Source: Maridesulfovibrio sp. | GTDB lineage: Bacteria > Desulfobacterota > Desulfovibrionia > Desulfovibrionales > Desulfovibrionaceae | Assembly (NCBI RefSeq): GCF_963677005.1 | Contig: NZ_OY781616.1 | Span: 999,501 to 1,063,500, forward strand | DNA length: 64,000 nucleotides | Direction of reading: 5' to 3' | Part shown: piece after piece, positions 29,242-36,957 of the stretch | Numbering within the stretch: the first letter of the stretch is position 1 | How the letters are laid out: each line of letters begins with the position of its first letter | Translations under genes and position numbers: made by a program | Notes under the pieces: model-generated | Databases searched by the model: none | Told to the model about the DNA's origin: nothing | The model's input: the letters and a program-made list of their open reading frames with translations, nothing else

Positions 29242-29270
29242 TTGCTCTTATGGCAAATTTACCATAATCT
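29242..29270 (+). promoter_or_regulatory. Promoter/operator of the second toxin-antitoxin pair, leaderless layout
   Basis: TTGCTC (29242-29247), 17 bp, TAATCT (29265-29270), then 6 bp to the ATG at 29277. A near-palindrome ATGGCAAATTTACCAT (29250-29265) fills the spacer and is a good autoregulation site. Confidence 0.5.
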
Positions 29271-29276
29271 GGATTT

Positions 29277-29627
29277 ATGAGTTTGAATCAACGTCAACTG
29301 TTCTGGGTCGGGACAAGTAAAAAAGACCTGTTAAGCCAAGCCGTTGAAGTCAGGCAATGTGTCGGATACGCCTTGCACACAGTGCAGAATGGAGGAATTC
29401 CAGAGAATTCCAAACCATTCAAGCAAGGCGGATCAGGAGTCATGGAAATAGTAGTCAACCACGACACGGACACATATCGGACAATGTATGTGGCAAAATT
29501 GCAGAAAGGCATATACATTCTGCACTCGTTCCAAAAGAAATCCAAAACAGGTAAAGCCACACCAAAATCTGACATTGAAAAAATACAGGCTAGGTATAGA
29601 GAGGCTTTAAAAGCTGATAATGAATAA
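29277..29627 (+). CDS. RelE/HigB-type toxin (phage Gp49-like family)
   Basis: The 116-residue product has the PF05973 pattern: VRQCVGYALHTVQNGG, a glycine-rich block GGSGVMEIVV, YRTMYVAKLQKGIYILHSFQKKSKTGKATPK split over two short stretches, and a final helix. These toxins cut mRNA. The antitoxin gene follows after 15 bp. The ATG has no ribosome site and lies 6 bp after a -10 element. Confidence 0.87.
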   Translation: MSLNQRQLFWVGTSKKDLLSQAVEVRQCVGYALHTVQNGGIPENSKPFKQGGSGVMEIVVNHDTDTYRTMYVAKLQKGIYILHSFQKKSKTGKATPKSDIEKIQARYREALKADNE

Positions 29628-29642
29628 TAAGGAGGTATTTCT

Positions 29643-29954
29643 ATGACTATAGAAGCAGGATCAGGTAACGTTTTTGAAGATCTTGGTCTGGAAAGACCGG
29701 ATGAGTTGGCTTACAAATCTAATATAGTTATGGAAATCCAAAAAGCTATCAAAATTCGCGGCATAACCCAGACAAAAGCTGCAGAAATCTGTGGCACAGA
29801 TCAGCCCACTCTATCTAAAATTCTGAATGGCAACATAGCTCTTGCAACGACCGACAGACTCTTCAGTTGGCTGGTAAGACTTGGATACATGGTGAAAATC
29901 ACCATTGAACCCTCAATCTCTTCCGGCAATATTCAGGTTTGTTCCTGCAGATAA
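29643..29954 (+). CDS. XRE-family antitoxin
   Basis: The 103-residue protein has a helix-turn-helix (about 30-85, GITQTKAAEICGTDQPTLSK ... DRLFSWLVRLGY) of the HTH_37 type that pairs with Gp49-like toxins. It should neutralise the preceding toxin and bind the palindrome upstream of it. AAGGAGG precedes the start. Confidence 0.87.
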   Translation: MTIEAGSGNVFEDLGLERPDELAYKSNIVMEIQKAIKIRGITQTKAAEICGTDQPTLSKILNGNIALATTDRLFSWLVRLGYMVKITIEPSISSGNIQVCSCR

Positions 29955-30041
29955 TGCTATGCAAGACAAACACTTGGGATCATCATTTGATAACTCAGAA
30001 ATAAGGTACTGTCTGATCTTTCTTATTGAGGAGGTCAAACA

Positions 30042-30332
30042 ATGAGTGATCTGAGCTTTGAATCATTCAAGAAGGAAGCCCTTAGCGACCCTAAAACCCG
30101 TGAAGAGTATGAAGCACTGACTCCGATCTGGGAACTGAGGCGGAAGCTTATAAGGCTGAGAACGGAAAAGGGAGTTACTCAGGAAGAGCTTGCCAAGCTC
30201 ATGGGTACCAATAAAGCCAATATCTCACGCCTTGAGTGCGGAGAGAATGCACCATATCCGACCTTCAAAACTATTGCCAACTACGCCAAGGCTCTGGGAT
30301 ACAAAGTATCTATCGATTTTGACCCGCAGTAA
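30042..30332 (+). CDS. XRE-family transcriptional regulator
   Basis: The 96-residue protein MSDLSFESFKKEALSDPKTR has a helix-turn-helix (about 35-88) and resembles HigA-like antitoxins, but no toxin gene is adjacent. It may be an orphan antitoxin or part of the preceding module. Its ribosome site is GAGGAGG. A terminator follows. Confidence 0.8.
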   Translation: MSDLSFESFKKEALSDPKTREEYEALTPIWELRRKLIRLRTEKGVTQEELAKLMGTNKANISRLECGENAPYPTFKTIANYAKALGYKVSIDFDPQ

Positions 30333-30333
30333 T

Positions 30334-30366
30334 AAAAAACACCCCGCCAACCAAGCGGGGTGCTTT
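30334..30366 (+). terminator. Terminator after the XRE regulator
   Basis: CACCCCGC pairs with GCGGGGTG around CAACCAA, with A run before and T run after. The same stem-loop recurs at 30645 and 31622. Confidence 0.85.
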
Positions 30367-30420
30367 ATACAGCATTTCGGACCGACATTTATTTTAGAAC
30401 CACACACTTTTATATCAATT

Positions 30421-30645
30421 ATGACACTTATAAATTTCAACGAAGCCTTTCCAGAACCGACTCCCGCCCAGCTGCTGCGCGGAGCCAGAACCCGCGAAGG
30501 TCTGACTCAGGCAGAACTTGCGGATGCACTCGGTATTCACAAGAACAATGTTTCTGAGATGGAACGAGGCGTGCGGAACATCAGCGTGGATATGGCCAAG
30601 CGGCTGGCTGATGTATTGAACACTTCTTACAGGCACTTTTTATAA
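30421..30645 (+). CDS. Small XRE helix-turn-helix protein
   Basis: The 74-residue product is almost all helix-turn-helix (residues 18-70, TREGLTQAELADALGIHKNN and VSEMERGVRNISVDMAKRLA). There is no ribosome site; the AT-rich TTTTATATC just upstream may be a -10 for a nearly leaderless message. Probably a phage or antitoxin-type regulator. Confidence 0.75.
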   Translation: MTLINFNEAFPEPTPAQLLRGARTREGLTQAELADALGIHKNNVSEMERGVRNISVDMAKRLADVLNTSYRHFL

Positions 30646-30693
30646 AAAAAACACCCCGCCAACCAAGCGGGGTGCTTCATTTCAAATCCTACT
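30645..30693 (+). repeat. 49-bp direct repeat (copy 1) containing a terminator
   Basis: Identical to 31622-31670. Both contain the CACCCCGC/GCGGGGTG stem-loop and a tail TTCAAATCCTACT. Together they bracket the potassium-channel gene. Confidence 0.9.
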
Positions 30694-30768
30694 CCACGCC
30701 CCTTCCTAGTTGACATTACACACCAATAAAATTCATTATACCGCAAATCAATTTACTATTCATAATCA

Positions 30769-31617
30769 ATGGAGTTCTCAGTGGCGAATCCAGAGCATTT
30801 AAAGATATTGGAACAGGGTGTTGAGGTTTGGAATAAGTGGCGTGAAGAGAATCCTGATGTTTGTCCTGACTTAAATTTTTCAAATATCGAGAGGGCAAAT
30901 CTAAAAGGAATAAAGCTCGGGGGGGCAAAGCTCAAAGGGGTAAAACTTGAGGGGGCAGATCTTACGATGGCAGATCTCAATGGGGCAAAGTTAGCAGGGG
31001 CAAATCTAAGGGATGCAAAACTTGAAGGAGCAAATTTTAAGTGGGCAGATCTTGAAGATACAAACCTCAGGGGGACATATCTAGAGGGGGCAAATCTCGG
31101 AGGGGCAAATCTCGGAGGGGCAGATCTCAGGTGGACAAAACTAACAAACGTAAACGTGCAAGGTGTCAAATTTGACAACAATATGGAATGCAGAGGCATC
31201 AATGTACAAGGCTGCATTGGAAGCCAAAGATTTGTCAGACATGTTATGGATCTAGATTATATTGAAGAAACCCTAGAAAAACATCCGATTAAATTCTCCT
31301 TTTGGTGGTTTACTTCTAACTGCGGCCGGTCCATATGGCGCTGGGCAATGTTATCTATTTTTTTCGCTCTTGGCTTCGGATATATTTTCTCACAAAATCC
31401 GGAGTGGTTTGAAATCAGCACCGACGGGATAAAAAACAGCTGGTTTACCCCATATTATTTTAGCATCGTCACTTTCACGACACTTGGCTTTGGAGATGTG
31501 ACGCCTAAGACGACCATTGGAGAACTATGGCTAACGGCCGAAGTCACGCTTGGATATATAATGTTAGGTGGTCTGATAACTTTATTTGCAACTAGAATGG
31601 TACGCCAAAGCGGCTGA
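30769..31617 (+). CDS. Pentapeptide-repeat protein fused to a two-TM potassium channel
   Basis: The 282-residue protein has about twenty A(D/N)LxG-type pentapeptides (about 40-130). A linker follows, and then a channel module (about 180-282): membrane helix, pore loop with the potassium filter TLGFGD at 238-243, second membrane helix. The repeats form a right-handed helix likely to act as a cytoplasmic sensor or docking part. The substrate is inferred from the filter. TTGACA at 30710 with CATTAT 18 bp on is a possible promoter. The gene sits precisely between two 49-bp repeats, as inserted cargo would. Confidence 0.82.
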   Translation: MEFSVANPEHLKILEQGVEVWNKWREENPDVCPDLNFSNIERANLKGIKLGGAKLKGVKLEGADLTMADLNGAKLAGANLRDAKLEGANFKWADLEDTNLRGTYLEGANLGGANLGGADLRWTKLTNVNVQGVKFDNNMECRGINVQGCIGSQRFVRHVMDLDYIEETLEKHPIKFSFWWFTSNCGRSIWRWAMLSIFFALGFGYIFSQNPEWFEISTDGIKNSWFTPYYFSIVTFTTLGFGDVTPKTTIGELWLTAEVTLGYIMLGGLITLFATRMVRQSG

Positions 31618-31621
31618 TCAC

Positions 31622-31670
31622 AAAAAAACACCCCGCCAACCAAGCGGGGTGCTTCATTTCAAATCCTACT
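31622..31670 (+). repeat. 49-bp direct repeat (copy 2) containing a terminator
   Basis: Second copy of the 30645-30693 sequence. Its end covers the stop codon of the BRO fragment that reads toward it, so the stem-loop may stop transcription from both sides. Confidence 0.9.
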
Positions 31671-32220
31671 TCCCGAGAGCCTTTGCCTTGCCCCAGCGGG
31701 CCTGTGCGGCTTTCCGCGCTTTCTCGGACCGGAGCCGTGCGGCTTCCTCTTCTTCCGGCGATTTCATTTCGCCCGACCTGCCCTGCATGATTGTCAGTTG
31801 CGTAGTCAGGTAGCGTTGCATGTGATCCGCTTCGGCCCTGGATAAATCCTTGAGTGCGGAGGCCGGTTCCTTGCCCAGAAAGGTCATGATCCTGCCGATG
31901 CTTTTATCCAGCACCTCGTGTTCTTTCCACGCTTCCCTTTCTTTGAGCAGCACACCCCACTTGGCAAGCAGGGCGTATAGGGAATCGTATTCATCAATGG
32001 TCAGCAGCGCGGACTCTTCAGCCCCCTGCCCCATTGTGTAGCACCCCGTCTTTCTCAGGCTGGGTATCACTTCCGAAGTGATCCACTTGCGGAACTTCTT
32101 TGCTTCCGGCTTGCGGCTCCTGAAAATCAGCGAGTACAGGCCGGACTCGGAAACTGCTGACATTTCTTGCTTCCCGCCAGGGGTGTCCACTAATACCGAC
32201 CCCCTTTCATTGATCCTGCT
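31666..32220 (-). pseudogene. BRO-family antirepressor, N-terminus missing
   Basis: The readable frame matches the second half of a BRO-N domain (VDTPGGKQEMSAVSESGLYS, LIFRSRKPEAKKFRKWITSE and VIPSLRKTGCY) followed by a helical C-terminal region. The first 50 or so residues of BRO-N are absent. In-frame similarity continues back to about 32217 and then stops where the next gene begins, so an insertion or deletion removed the 5' end. A GTG at 32190 could still start a short product. Confidence 0.75.
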
Positions 32221-32796
32221 GTGATAGAAAAAGGGCTTGACCCAAAAAGATCAATATACCCCCCGTTAAACCAAGAAATTTGTATAGAATCGATCAATAG
32301 TGGATCCTTAGAAATCATAATTAATTTTCTTTCCTCCCCTGAAGGGCAGTTAACTGCAGCGACTATATCAGTTCCTGCGACTCTAAAAGCCCTAGGAAAA
32401 TTCCTACGCGCTATATCAAAATCAATTAAAGATTCATCTGAAACCTATAGAAATTTCACATATATTCAAAACTCAAAAAAATTAACAGAAGCTGAATGCC
32501 GTTTGAAAAACGCTCAAGCACATCAAATTGAAATAGCGAATCAAATTTCAACAGTAGATGACCGCCAACTATCTGTTCATGAAGAACAATTTCTTGATGA
32601 ACGACTTTCAGGAAATGTAGAATTTAATTCATTAGTTGATCAGTTTACCGCCGCACATCCCATCCTAAAAGAACGAAAAGAACTAACCTATACGTCATTA
32701 AATCCTTTAAAAAATGCCGTGTTAAATATTTCAAAAACAGGCAAAATAAATCCAGAAATAACTCTGCCTACATTAGAAAATTATGGTGAAAATTAA
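32221..32796 (+). CDS. Unknown protein, possibly 5'-truncated
   Basis: The 191-residue helical, lysine/glutamate-rich product begins at a GTG with no ribosome site exactly at the BRO breakpoint. The segment IESINSGSLEIIINFLSS looks like the interior of a longer protein, so the true N-terminus may be lost. The AT-rich base use differs from the DnaB gene beside it. No family recognised. Confidence 0.45.
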   Translation: MIEKGLDPKRSIYPPLNQEICIESINSGSLEIIINFLSSPEGQLTAATISVPATLKALGKFLRAISKSIKDSSETYRNFTYIQNSKKLTEAECRLKNAQAHQIEIANQISTVDDRQLSVHEEQFLDERLSGNVEFNSLVDQFTAAHPILKERKELTYTSLNPLKNAVLNISKTGKINPEITLPTLENYGEN

Positions 32797-32801
32797 ACTC
32801 A

Positions 32802-34148
32802 TTAGGCCGGAGCAAAACCAAGCCAGCTCCAATCCTTTTCATTGTCATTAAGGAACTGCAGCCGCCTGCGCCTGTACATTGTTTCAAGGCTGCCGGTATT
32901 TGAGTTCCTGCTTTTGGCCACATCCAGAGTAACCTCCACCAGATCGTCGGTGGTTTTAGGATTCCACGGACGGATGAAAATGACCTGGTCAGCATCCTGT
33001 TCTATTGCTCCGGACTCGCGCAGATCCGAAAGCAGCGGAATCTTGTTCTTGCGGGTTTCAACCTCCCGGTTCAGCTGGCCCAGAACAACAAGGGTGATCC
33101 CGGTGTCCATGGCCGTCTCTTTCACTATGCGCGAAATCTCGGCCACCTCCCTTTCTCGTGATCCGCCCCTGGTATCCGGCCGGACAAGCTGAATATAATC
33201 CACAACAGCCAGACGCAGACCGAACTCACGCTTCCAACGCCGGCATTGGGCCCGAAGTTCGGAAGCAGATAATGATGGCCTGTCCCAGATCCGCAACCAC
33301 GGATCCAGACCTTGAAAATGTTGTGCGAAATCATAAATATTCTGCCAGTCTTCTGACGTGAATTTCCCGTCACGAAAACGCATTCCGTTAATACCGTGAG
33401 TAGATGAGAGGTAGCGATTGACGAGCAGATAGCTCATCATCTCCAGGGAAAAGATCCCGACCGGAACCTGGCTGAAAACCGAATAAAGGGAGAAATTAAG
33501 TGCAAGTGCCGTTTTGCCGTTAGAAGGACGTCCGGCCAGAATGACAACTTCGCCGGGAAGAAATCCGCCGGTGATGCTGTTGAGCTTGTATAGATGAGTC
33601 TTGATTCCATCACCGCCGCGAGATTCAAGGCCCTCCAGATATTTCATATATCCCCGGATAATTTCGGATGGCTTCTGCGCGCTGACGTTGACCCGATCCT
33701 CAAGGACTGAATCAACAATCTCCTGGGCGGATGCTGCAAACTGTGAAGGATCAGCTTCAGGGGAATAAGCGTGCTCAATAAGCTGCTGTCCCATACGGGC
33801 CATTGCCCTCCGCCGGGCATAATCCTGCAGATCCCTAGCCCACCCTTTGGCGTGACTGACAGGCTGAATGTCGCTTGTGAGTTCGGCAAGAAAGACAGCC
33901 CCGCCGCACTCGCTGGAGCGGCCGTTTTTCATAAGCCGATCATTAAGCGTAACGAGATCAATAGGAACCTGTTCACGATGCATGGCTAGAATAGTCTGCC
34001 ATATATTCTGATGAACAGGACTGTAGAAATGGTCCGGAGTCTTCAGGATAGGAATGAGGTCGTCAACATTGCGACCGTTATCCCTGATCACGGCACCGAG
34101 CAGAGCCCTTTCCAGCTCCATGTTGTTGGGAGGTGCGGACATGTTCAT
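32802..34148 (-). CDS. DnaB-like replicative helicase (phage)
   Basis: The 448-residue helicase has the DnaB N-terminal domain (MELERALLGAVIRD ... HFYSPVHQNIW) and the RecA-like motor: Walker A GRPSNGKT at 206-213, Walker B LAVVDYIQLV, and GQLNREVETR and LRESGAIEQDAD. It unwinds DNA at a replication fork and normally needs a loader. It is shorter and more divergent than chromosomal DnaB and lies at the phage junction, so it is probably phage-encoded. GAGG precedes the ATG at 34148; an ATG two codons later is also possible. Confidence 0.9.
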   Translation of the reverse strand: MNMSAPPNNMELERALLGAVIRDNGRNVDDLIPILKTPDHFYSPVHQNIWQTILAMHREQVPIDLVTLNDRLMKNGRSSECGGAVFLAELTSDIQPVSHAKGWARDLQDYARRRAMARMGQQLIEHAYSPEADPSQFAASAQEIVDSVLEDRVNVSAQKPSEIIRGYMKYLEGLESRGGDGIKTHLYKLNSITGGFLPGEVVILAGRPSNGKTALALNFSLYSVFSQVPVGIFSLEMMSYLLVNRYLSSTHGINGMRFRDGKFTSEDWQNIYDFAQHFQGLDPWLRIWDRPSLSASELRAQCRRWKREFGLRLAVVDYIQLVRPDTRGGSREREVAEISRIVKETAMDTGITLVVLGQLNREVETRKNKIPLLSDLRESGAIEQDADQVIFIRPWNPKTTDDLVEVTLDVAKSRNSNTGSLETMYRRRRLQFLNDNEKDWSWLGFAPA

Positions 34149-34202
34149 GAGAACACCTCAAAACATTTTTCCGCAATTTGGGTAGCATTTGGGTAGCAAA
34201 AA

Positions 34203-34240
34203 GATAAGGGGTTACGCTGCATAAGCAGTGTAACCCCTTG
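34203..34240 (-). terminator. tRNA terminator retained at the attachment junction
   Basis: AAGGGGTTAC and GTAACCCCTT form a perfect stem with an inner CTGC/GCAG stem. On the minus strand ATCTTTTTGC follows. It lies directly after the tRNA 3' half, so it is the original tRNA terminator. Confidence 0.7.
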
Positions 34241-34247
34241 AAATATC

Positions 34248-34293
34248 TGGCGGGCAATACAAGATTCGAACTTGTGACCTTCAGCTCCGGAGG
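34248..34293 (-). other. 3' half of tRNA-Arg(CCG): probable prophage attachment-site junction
   Basis: On the minus strand the sequence carries the anticodon loop CTCCGGA, the variable region AAGGTC, a good T arm (ACAAG-TTCGAAT-CTTGT), the acceptor strand ATTGCCC and G-CCA. The 5' half is replaced by unrelated sequence right at the anticodon stem. A lone tRNA 3' part marks the far junction of an element integrated in a tRNA gene. The orientation puts that element to the right, with the intact tRNA beyond it. Confidence 0.75.
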
Positions 34294-34418
34294 ATACGCA
34301 TTCGAATCCGGTGTATGTTATTTCAGGTAGTTAACACCCATTCTTTTCCCTTCAAATAGACCTAATTCGGGTGGAAAGGTGAGCAAAAGGTGAGTAAAAA
34401 CACCCCCCAATTAAACGG

Positions 34419-35327
34419 CTAAAACTCCTCATCTACACCCGGCAATAACAATTGGTTGCCAAGTTTCGGATAAGCTCTATCAAGAGCTCTTTTAAACCCT
34501 TCCCAAGTTGTCGAGGCACGCATGAGCGCCTCTACACCTGCAATGTGCTGCCTAAGCTTAGGGTGTCCAGAATCAGTGTTAAACCATTGATGATGTCGGA
34601 CTGCACGGTTTCCCTTTTCATTCTTAGGGTTCTTCCTTTTGAGTTCTTCGAGAAGACCGGGCGCGAGGCGCTCATATACAAAGTCATTTGTCCACTTACC
34701 TATTACGCCCGGACGCGCAGTAGACATATCGTTAAATTTCCACCCATTAAGCCTAAAAATTTCTTTATAAAAACTGTCCGGGAAAGTTTTAGTCCATTTT
34801 TTTAACTCATTGTCGAGATACTGTTCAAGAATTTTGGCTAAAGCATTTTTCGCACGTATATCTTGATAACCAGTGGCTTCATCGACAAGAGCATCAATAC
34901 CAACAGTAGCAAGACCACGAAGAAGAATATATGCTTTCTCTGCCGTTTCTTCCTGATTTAAATTGAGCGCCCCATCATTGCGAGCGGTAATCCATACGTT
35001 ACAAATATCGGGCAATAGTTCGGCAGAGACACCGACAGCAACCTCTCCACGCTTGTTAGTGTACTCGATAGGCGCCAACAATTTTTCATATAATTCTTCA
35101 GAGATATAAGGAGTTAAGTAGTTTGCTGATATATACTCTGGCAACATAGGCGCTTCGCTTTCTTTCTTCTTTCTCCAATAAGCGCCTCCCCCTCTTCTGT
35201 CCAATGACAATGCTAAACTTCTATCTACGAGAACTCGTGTTTCATCCTCCAAGACAGCACATGAAATTTCGTTTCCATTAATGTTGAGCTTGCCTTGGTG
35301 AGTTGCCTTTAGCATATTGTCTGGCAT
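34419..35327 (-). CDS. P63C-domain phage protein
   Basis: The 302-residue product matches P63C proteins: ATHQGKLNINGNEISCAVLE and DETRVLVDRSLALSLDRRGG at the N-terminus, LPDICNVWITARNDGAL in the middle, and FPDSFYKEIFRLNGWKF with RHHQWFNTDSGHPKLRQH in the C-terminal half. The function is unknown; it is frequent in prophages. GAGG directly before the ATG at 35327 fixes the start over one seven codons upstream. It is the first gene inside the attachment junction. Confidence 0.82.
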   Translation of the reverse strand: MPDNMLKATHQGKLNINGNEISCAVLEDETRVLVDRSLALSLDRRGGGAYWRKKKESEAPMLPEYISANYLTPYISEELYEKLLAPIEYTNKRGEVAVGVSAELLPDICNVWITARNDGALNLNQEETAEKAYILLRGLATVGIDALVDEATGYQDIRAKNALAKILEQYLDNELKKWTKTFPDSFYKEIFRLNGWKFNDMSTARPGVIGKWTNDFVYERLAPGLLEELKRKNPKNEKGNRAVRHHQWFNTDSGHPKLRQHIAGVEALMRASTTWEGFKRALDRAYPKLGNQLLLPGVDEEF

Positions 35328-35482
35328 TTTAACCTCTTGGAGTTTCAATATTATAAAATAAAGATTTGTATATTAAAATAATCAGCGTAAATCAATCGTT
35401 AGTCAAGTACACAGACATATATCTAACATGCGATTAAATTTTGCAAAAAACTAAATGCAATATCCTTTTTTCAACAATTGAG

Positions 35483-35511
35483 TTGACACAAAAGCATTAC
35501 AGCATTACATC
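35483..35511 (+). promoter_or_regulatory. Promoter of left regulatory module, leaderless layout
   Basis: TTGACA (35483-35488), 17 bp, TACATC (35506-35511), then 6 bp to the ATG. A direct repeat AGCATTAC-AGCATTAC fills the spacer and -10, a likely operator for the RHH protein. Confidence 0.6.
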
Positions 35512-35517
35512 TATATT

Positions 35518-35685
35518 ATGAAAAAAGAGCAGACCTTGTTTTCGATGCGTCTGGACAAAGACTTCCACAGACGCATCAAAATTTTTGCCGCAGAACAGGA
35601 AGTGACCATCAAAGCAATGTTCATTGAATGTATGGAAAAGCGGATGGCAGAGGCCGAAAGGAAAAAGAAAGAAGAGAATAAGTAA
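35518..35685 (+). CDS. Ribbon-helix-helix regulator (left module)
   Basis: The 55-residue protein MKKEQTLFSMRLDKDFHRRI has the RHH pattern: a short strand TLFSMRLD, helix HRRIKIFAAEQ, turn, and second helix TIKAMFIECMEKRM, with a charged tail. It is homologous to the right-module protein at 57978-58142. It probably represses its own promoter through the direct repeat. It has no ribosome site and is probably translated from a leaderless message. Confidence 0.75.
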   Translation: MKKEQTLFSMRLDKDFHRRIKIFAAEQEVTIKAMFIECMEKRMAEAERKKKEENK

Positions 35686-35763
35686 CCAAAATTAAAGCGG
35701 CCCGCCAAGGTGTACCACCACCGAGACGAGCCTAACCACAAACAACCTGTAAAGGAGGTTGTC

Positions 35764-36681
35764 ATGGCTGGAAAGAACTTAGCCAATTCACGCACTTCTG
35801 ACAACAGTTCAGTTGTCGGTTCACCTACGCTTGTTGTATCGGACGGCAAGCCTGTTGTCTCGTCTATTGAGATTTCCAAGCATTTTGGCAAGCAGCATAA
35901 AGACGTTCTCAGAAAGATTGAATCGCTTGAAATTCCAGACGATTTTGGACGGCGCAATTTTACGCCGTCCTCTTACATCAATTCCCAGAACAAACAAATG
36001 CCCTGCTTCAACCTAACCCGTGACGGCTTCGCCTATCTGGTTATGGGCTTCACTGGCAAAAAAGCTTCAGAGTGGAAAATCCGCTACCTTGAAGCCTTCA
36101 ACGCTATGGAGCAAGAACTTATCCGCAGGCAATGCAACACCCCCATGCAGACACCAGCAGAGCTACCGGAAGAATCGGAGCACCCGCGCTGGTATAATTT
36201 CGTTTATGCCTTCGTTCAGGCAGAATGCCGCCCTGATCCGGGCAGCAGGATTTCAAAAGAAGCCATTTACGAACATTATTGCAACTTCTGCATACGGAAC
36301 AACGCCAGCCCGGTACACCGTATCCGTTTCTTTACCGCCCTGTATTGCCACGCTACCTACATAAAGGAAACGCGCCCGCATATTGACGGTATGCGGCCCC
36401 GGATGCTGGCGAATATTGCCGTTACTCCGTGGCAATCCGCACCCAAGGAAGCTTTGAAACTATGCGCACCGCCTACCCGATCCGCCCCACCCTACCGCCG
36501 GGCCATTACCCCGGAAGTGCACCCCGCGCGCACTGGCCATAACCATATGGACACAGCAAAAGAAGTAATGCTTCGGGATATTGAAAGCCGCCCACGCGAA
36601 GAGCGGCAGGCACTGCTTATGGCATATGATGCATTGATTGAAGCTGAACAGGTTTTGGATGGGGAGGTGCGTAATGGATAG
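35764..36681 (+). CDS. Rha-type phage antirepressor (left module)
   Basis: The 305-residue protein has a leader MAGKNLANSRTSDNSSVV and then a pRha domain (about 22-120: KPVVSSIEISKHFGKQHKDV, FNLTRDGFAYLVMGFTGKKA). A C-terminal region (about 140-305) is shared with the BRO protein at 56978-57898 (AECRPDP, YEHYCNFCIRNNASPVHR, RQALLMAYDALIEAEQ). Rha proteins interfere with lysogeny control. It has a strong GGAGG ribosome site, and the 8-bp overlap with the next gene suggests coupling. Confidence 0.85.
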   Translation: MAGKNLANSRTSDNSSVVGSPTLVVSDGKPVVSSIEISKHFGKQHKDVLRKIESLEIPDDFGRRNFTPSSYINSQNKQMPCFNLTRDGFAYLVMGFTGKKASEWKIRYLEAFNAMEQELIRRQCNTPMQTPAELPEESEHPRWYNFVYAFVQAECRPDPGSRISKEAIYEHYCNFCIRNNASPVHRIRFFTALYCHATYIKETRPHIDGMRPRMLANIAVTPWQSAPKEALKLCAPPTRSAPPYRRAITPEVHPARTGHNHMDTAKEVMLRDIESRPREERQALLMAYDALIEAEQVLDGEVRNG

Positions 36682-36913
36682 CAAGCTTTTAGGTTGTCAC
36701 GTTTCGGATATGATGTCGGCGTGTTGTGCTTTGCGAGTGTTGTCGGACAAGCTTCAATTGGAAGACCGTTACGGCGAAGCCTTCATACTGGATTCAATCA
36801 GGCGGGTTGTTTCTGAAAGCGCGAATGCTTTTGATGAATATGATATGCAGGTGCAGATGGGAAAATCTGGTAGAAAGAAGCCTGCACCTGTTTTGGAGTT
36901 GGTGCGGAAGTAA
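36674..36913 (+). CDS. 79-residue partner protein (left module)
   Basis: The product begins MDSKLLGCHVSDMMSACCAL and contains EDRYGEAFILDSIRRVVSES and ANAFDEYDMQVQMGK. It is clearly homologous to the gene at 56746-56985. It is an all-helical small protein with no recognised family. It overlaps the Rha stop by 8 bp. Always paired with Rha/BRO here, it may modulate that protein. Confidence 0.7.
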   Translation: MDSKLLGCHVSDMMSACCALRVLSDKLQLEDRYGEAFILDSIRRVVSESANAFDEYDMQVQMGKSGRKKPAPVLELVRK

Positions 36914-36954
36914 AAAAAACTCCCCTAAGGCGCGGCTCTAGGGGAGTTTTTTTT
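36912..36954 (+). terminator. Terminator of the left module
   Basis: AAAACTCCCCTA pairs with TAGGGGAGTTTT around a GC-rich loop, with A and T runs, so it can act in both directions. Confidence 0.9.
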
Positions 36955-36957
36955 GCT

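Larger units (their letters stand above)
21868..34200. mobile_element. Remnant of an older prophage with inserted defence and regulatory cargo
   Basis: Phage-type genes here are scattered and partly broken: the tail end of an LPD38 polyvalent protein, a holin/DUF5675/membrane block, a truncated BRO gene and a DnaB helicase. Between them lie an ankyrin NTPase, toxin-antitoxin genes and a channel gene. There is no capsid, terminase or integrase. The borders are approximate. Confidence 0.55.
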
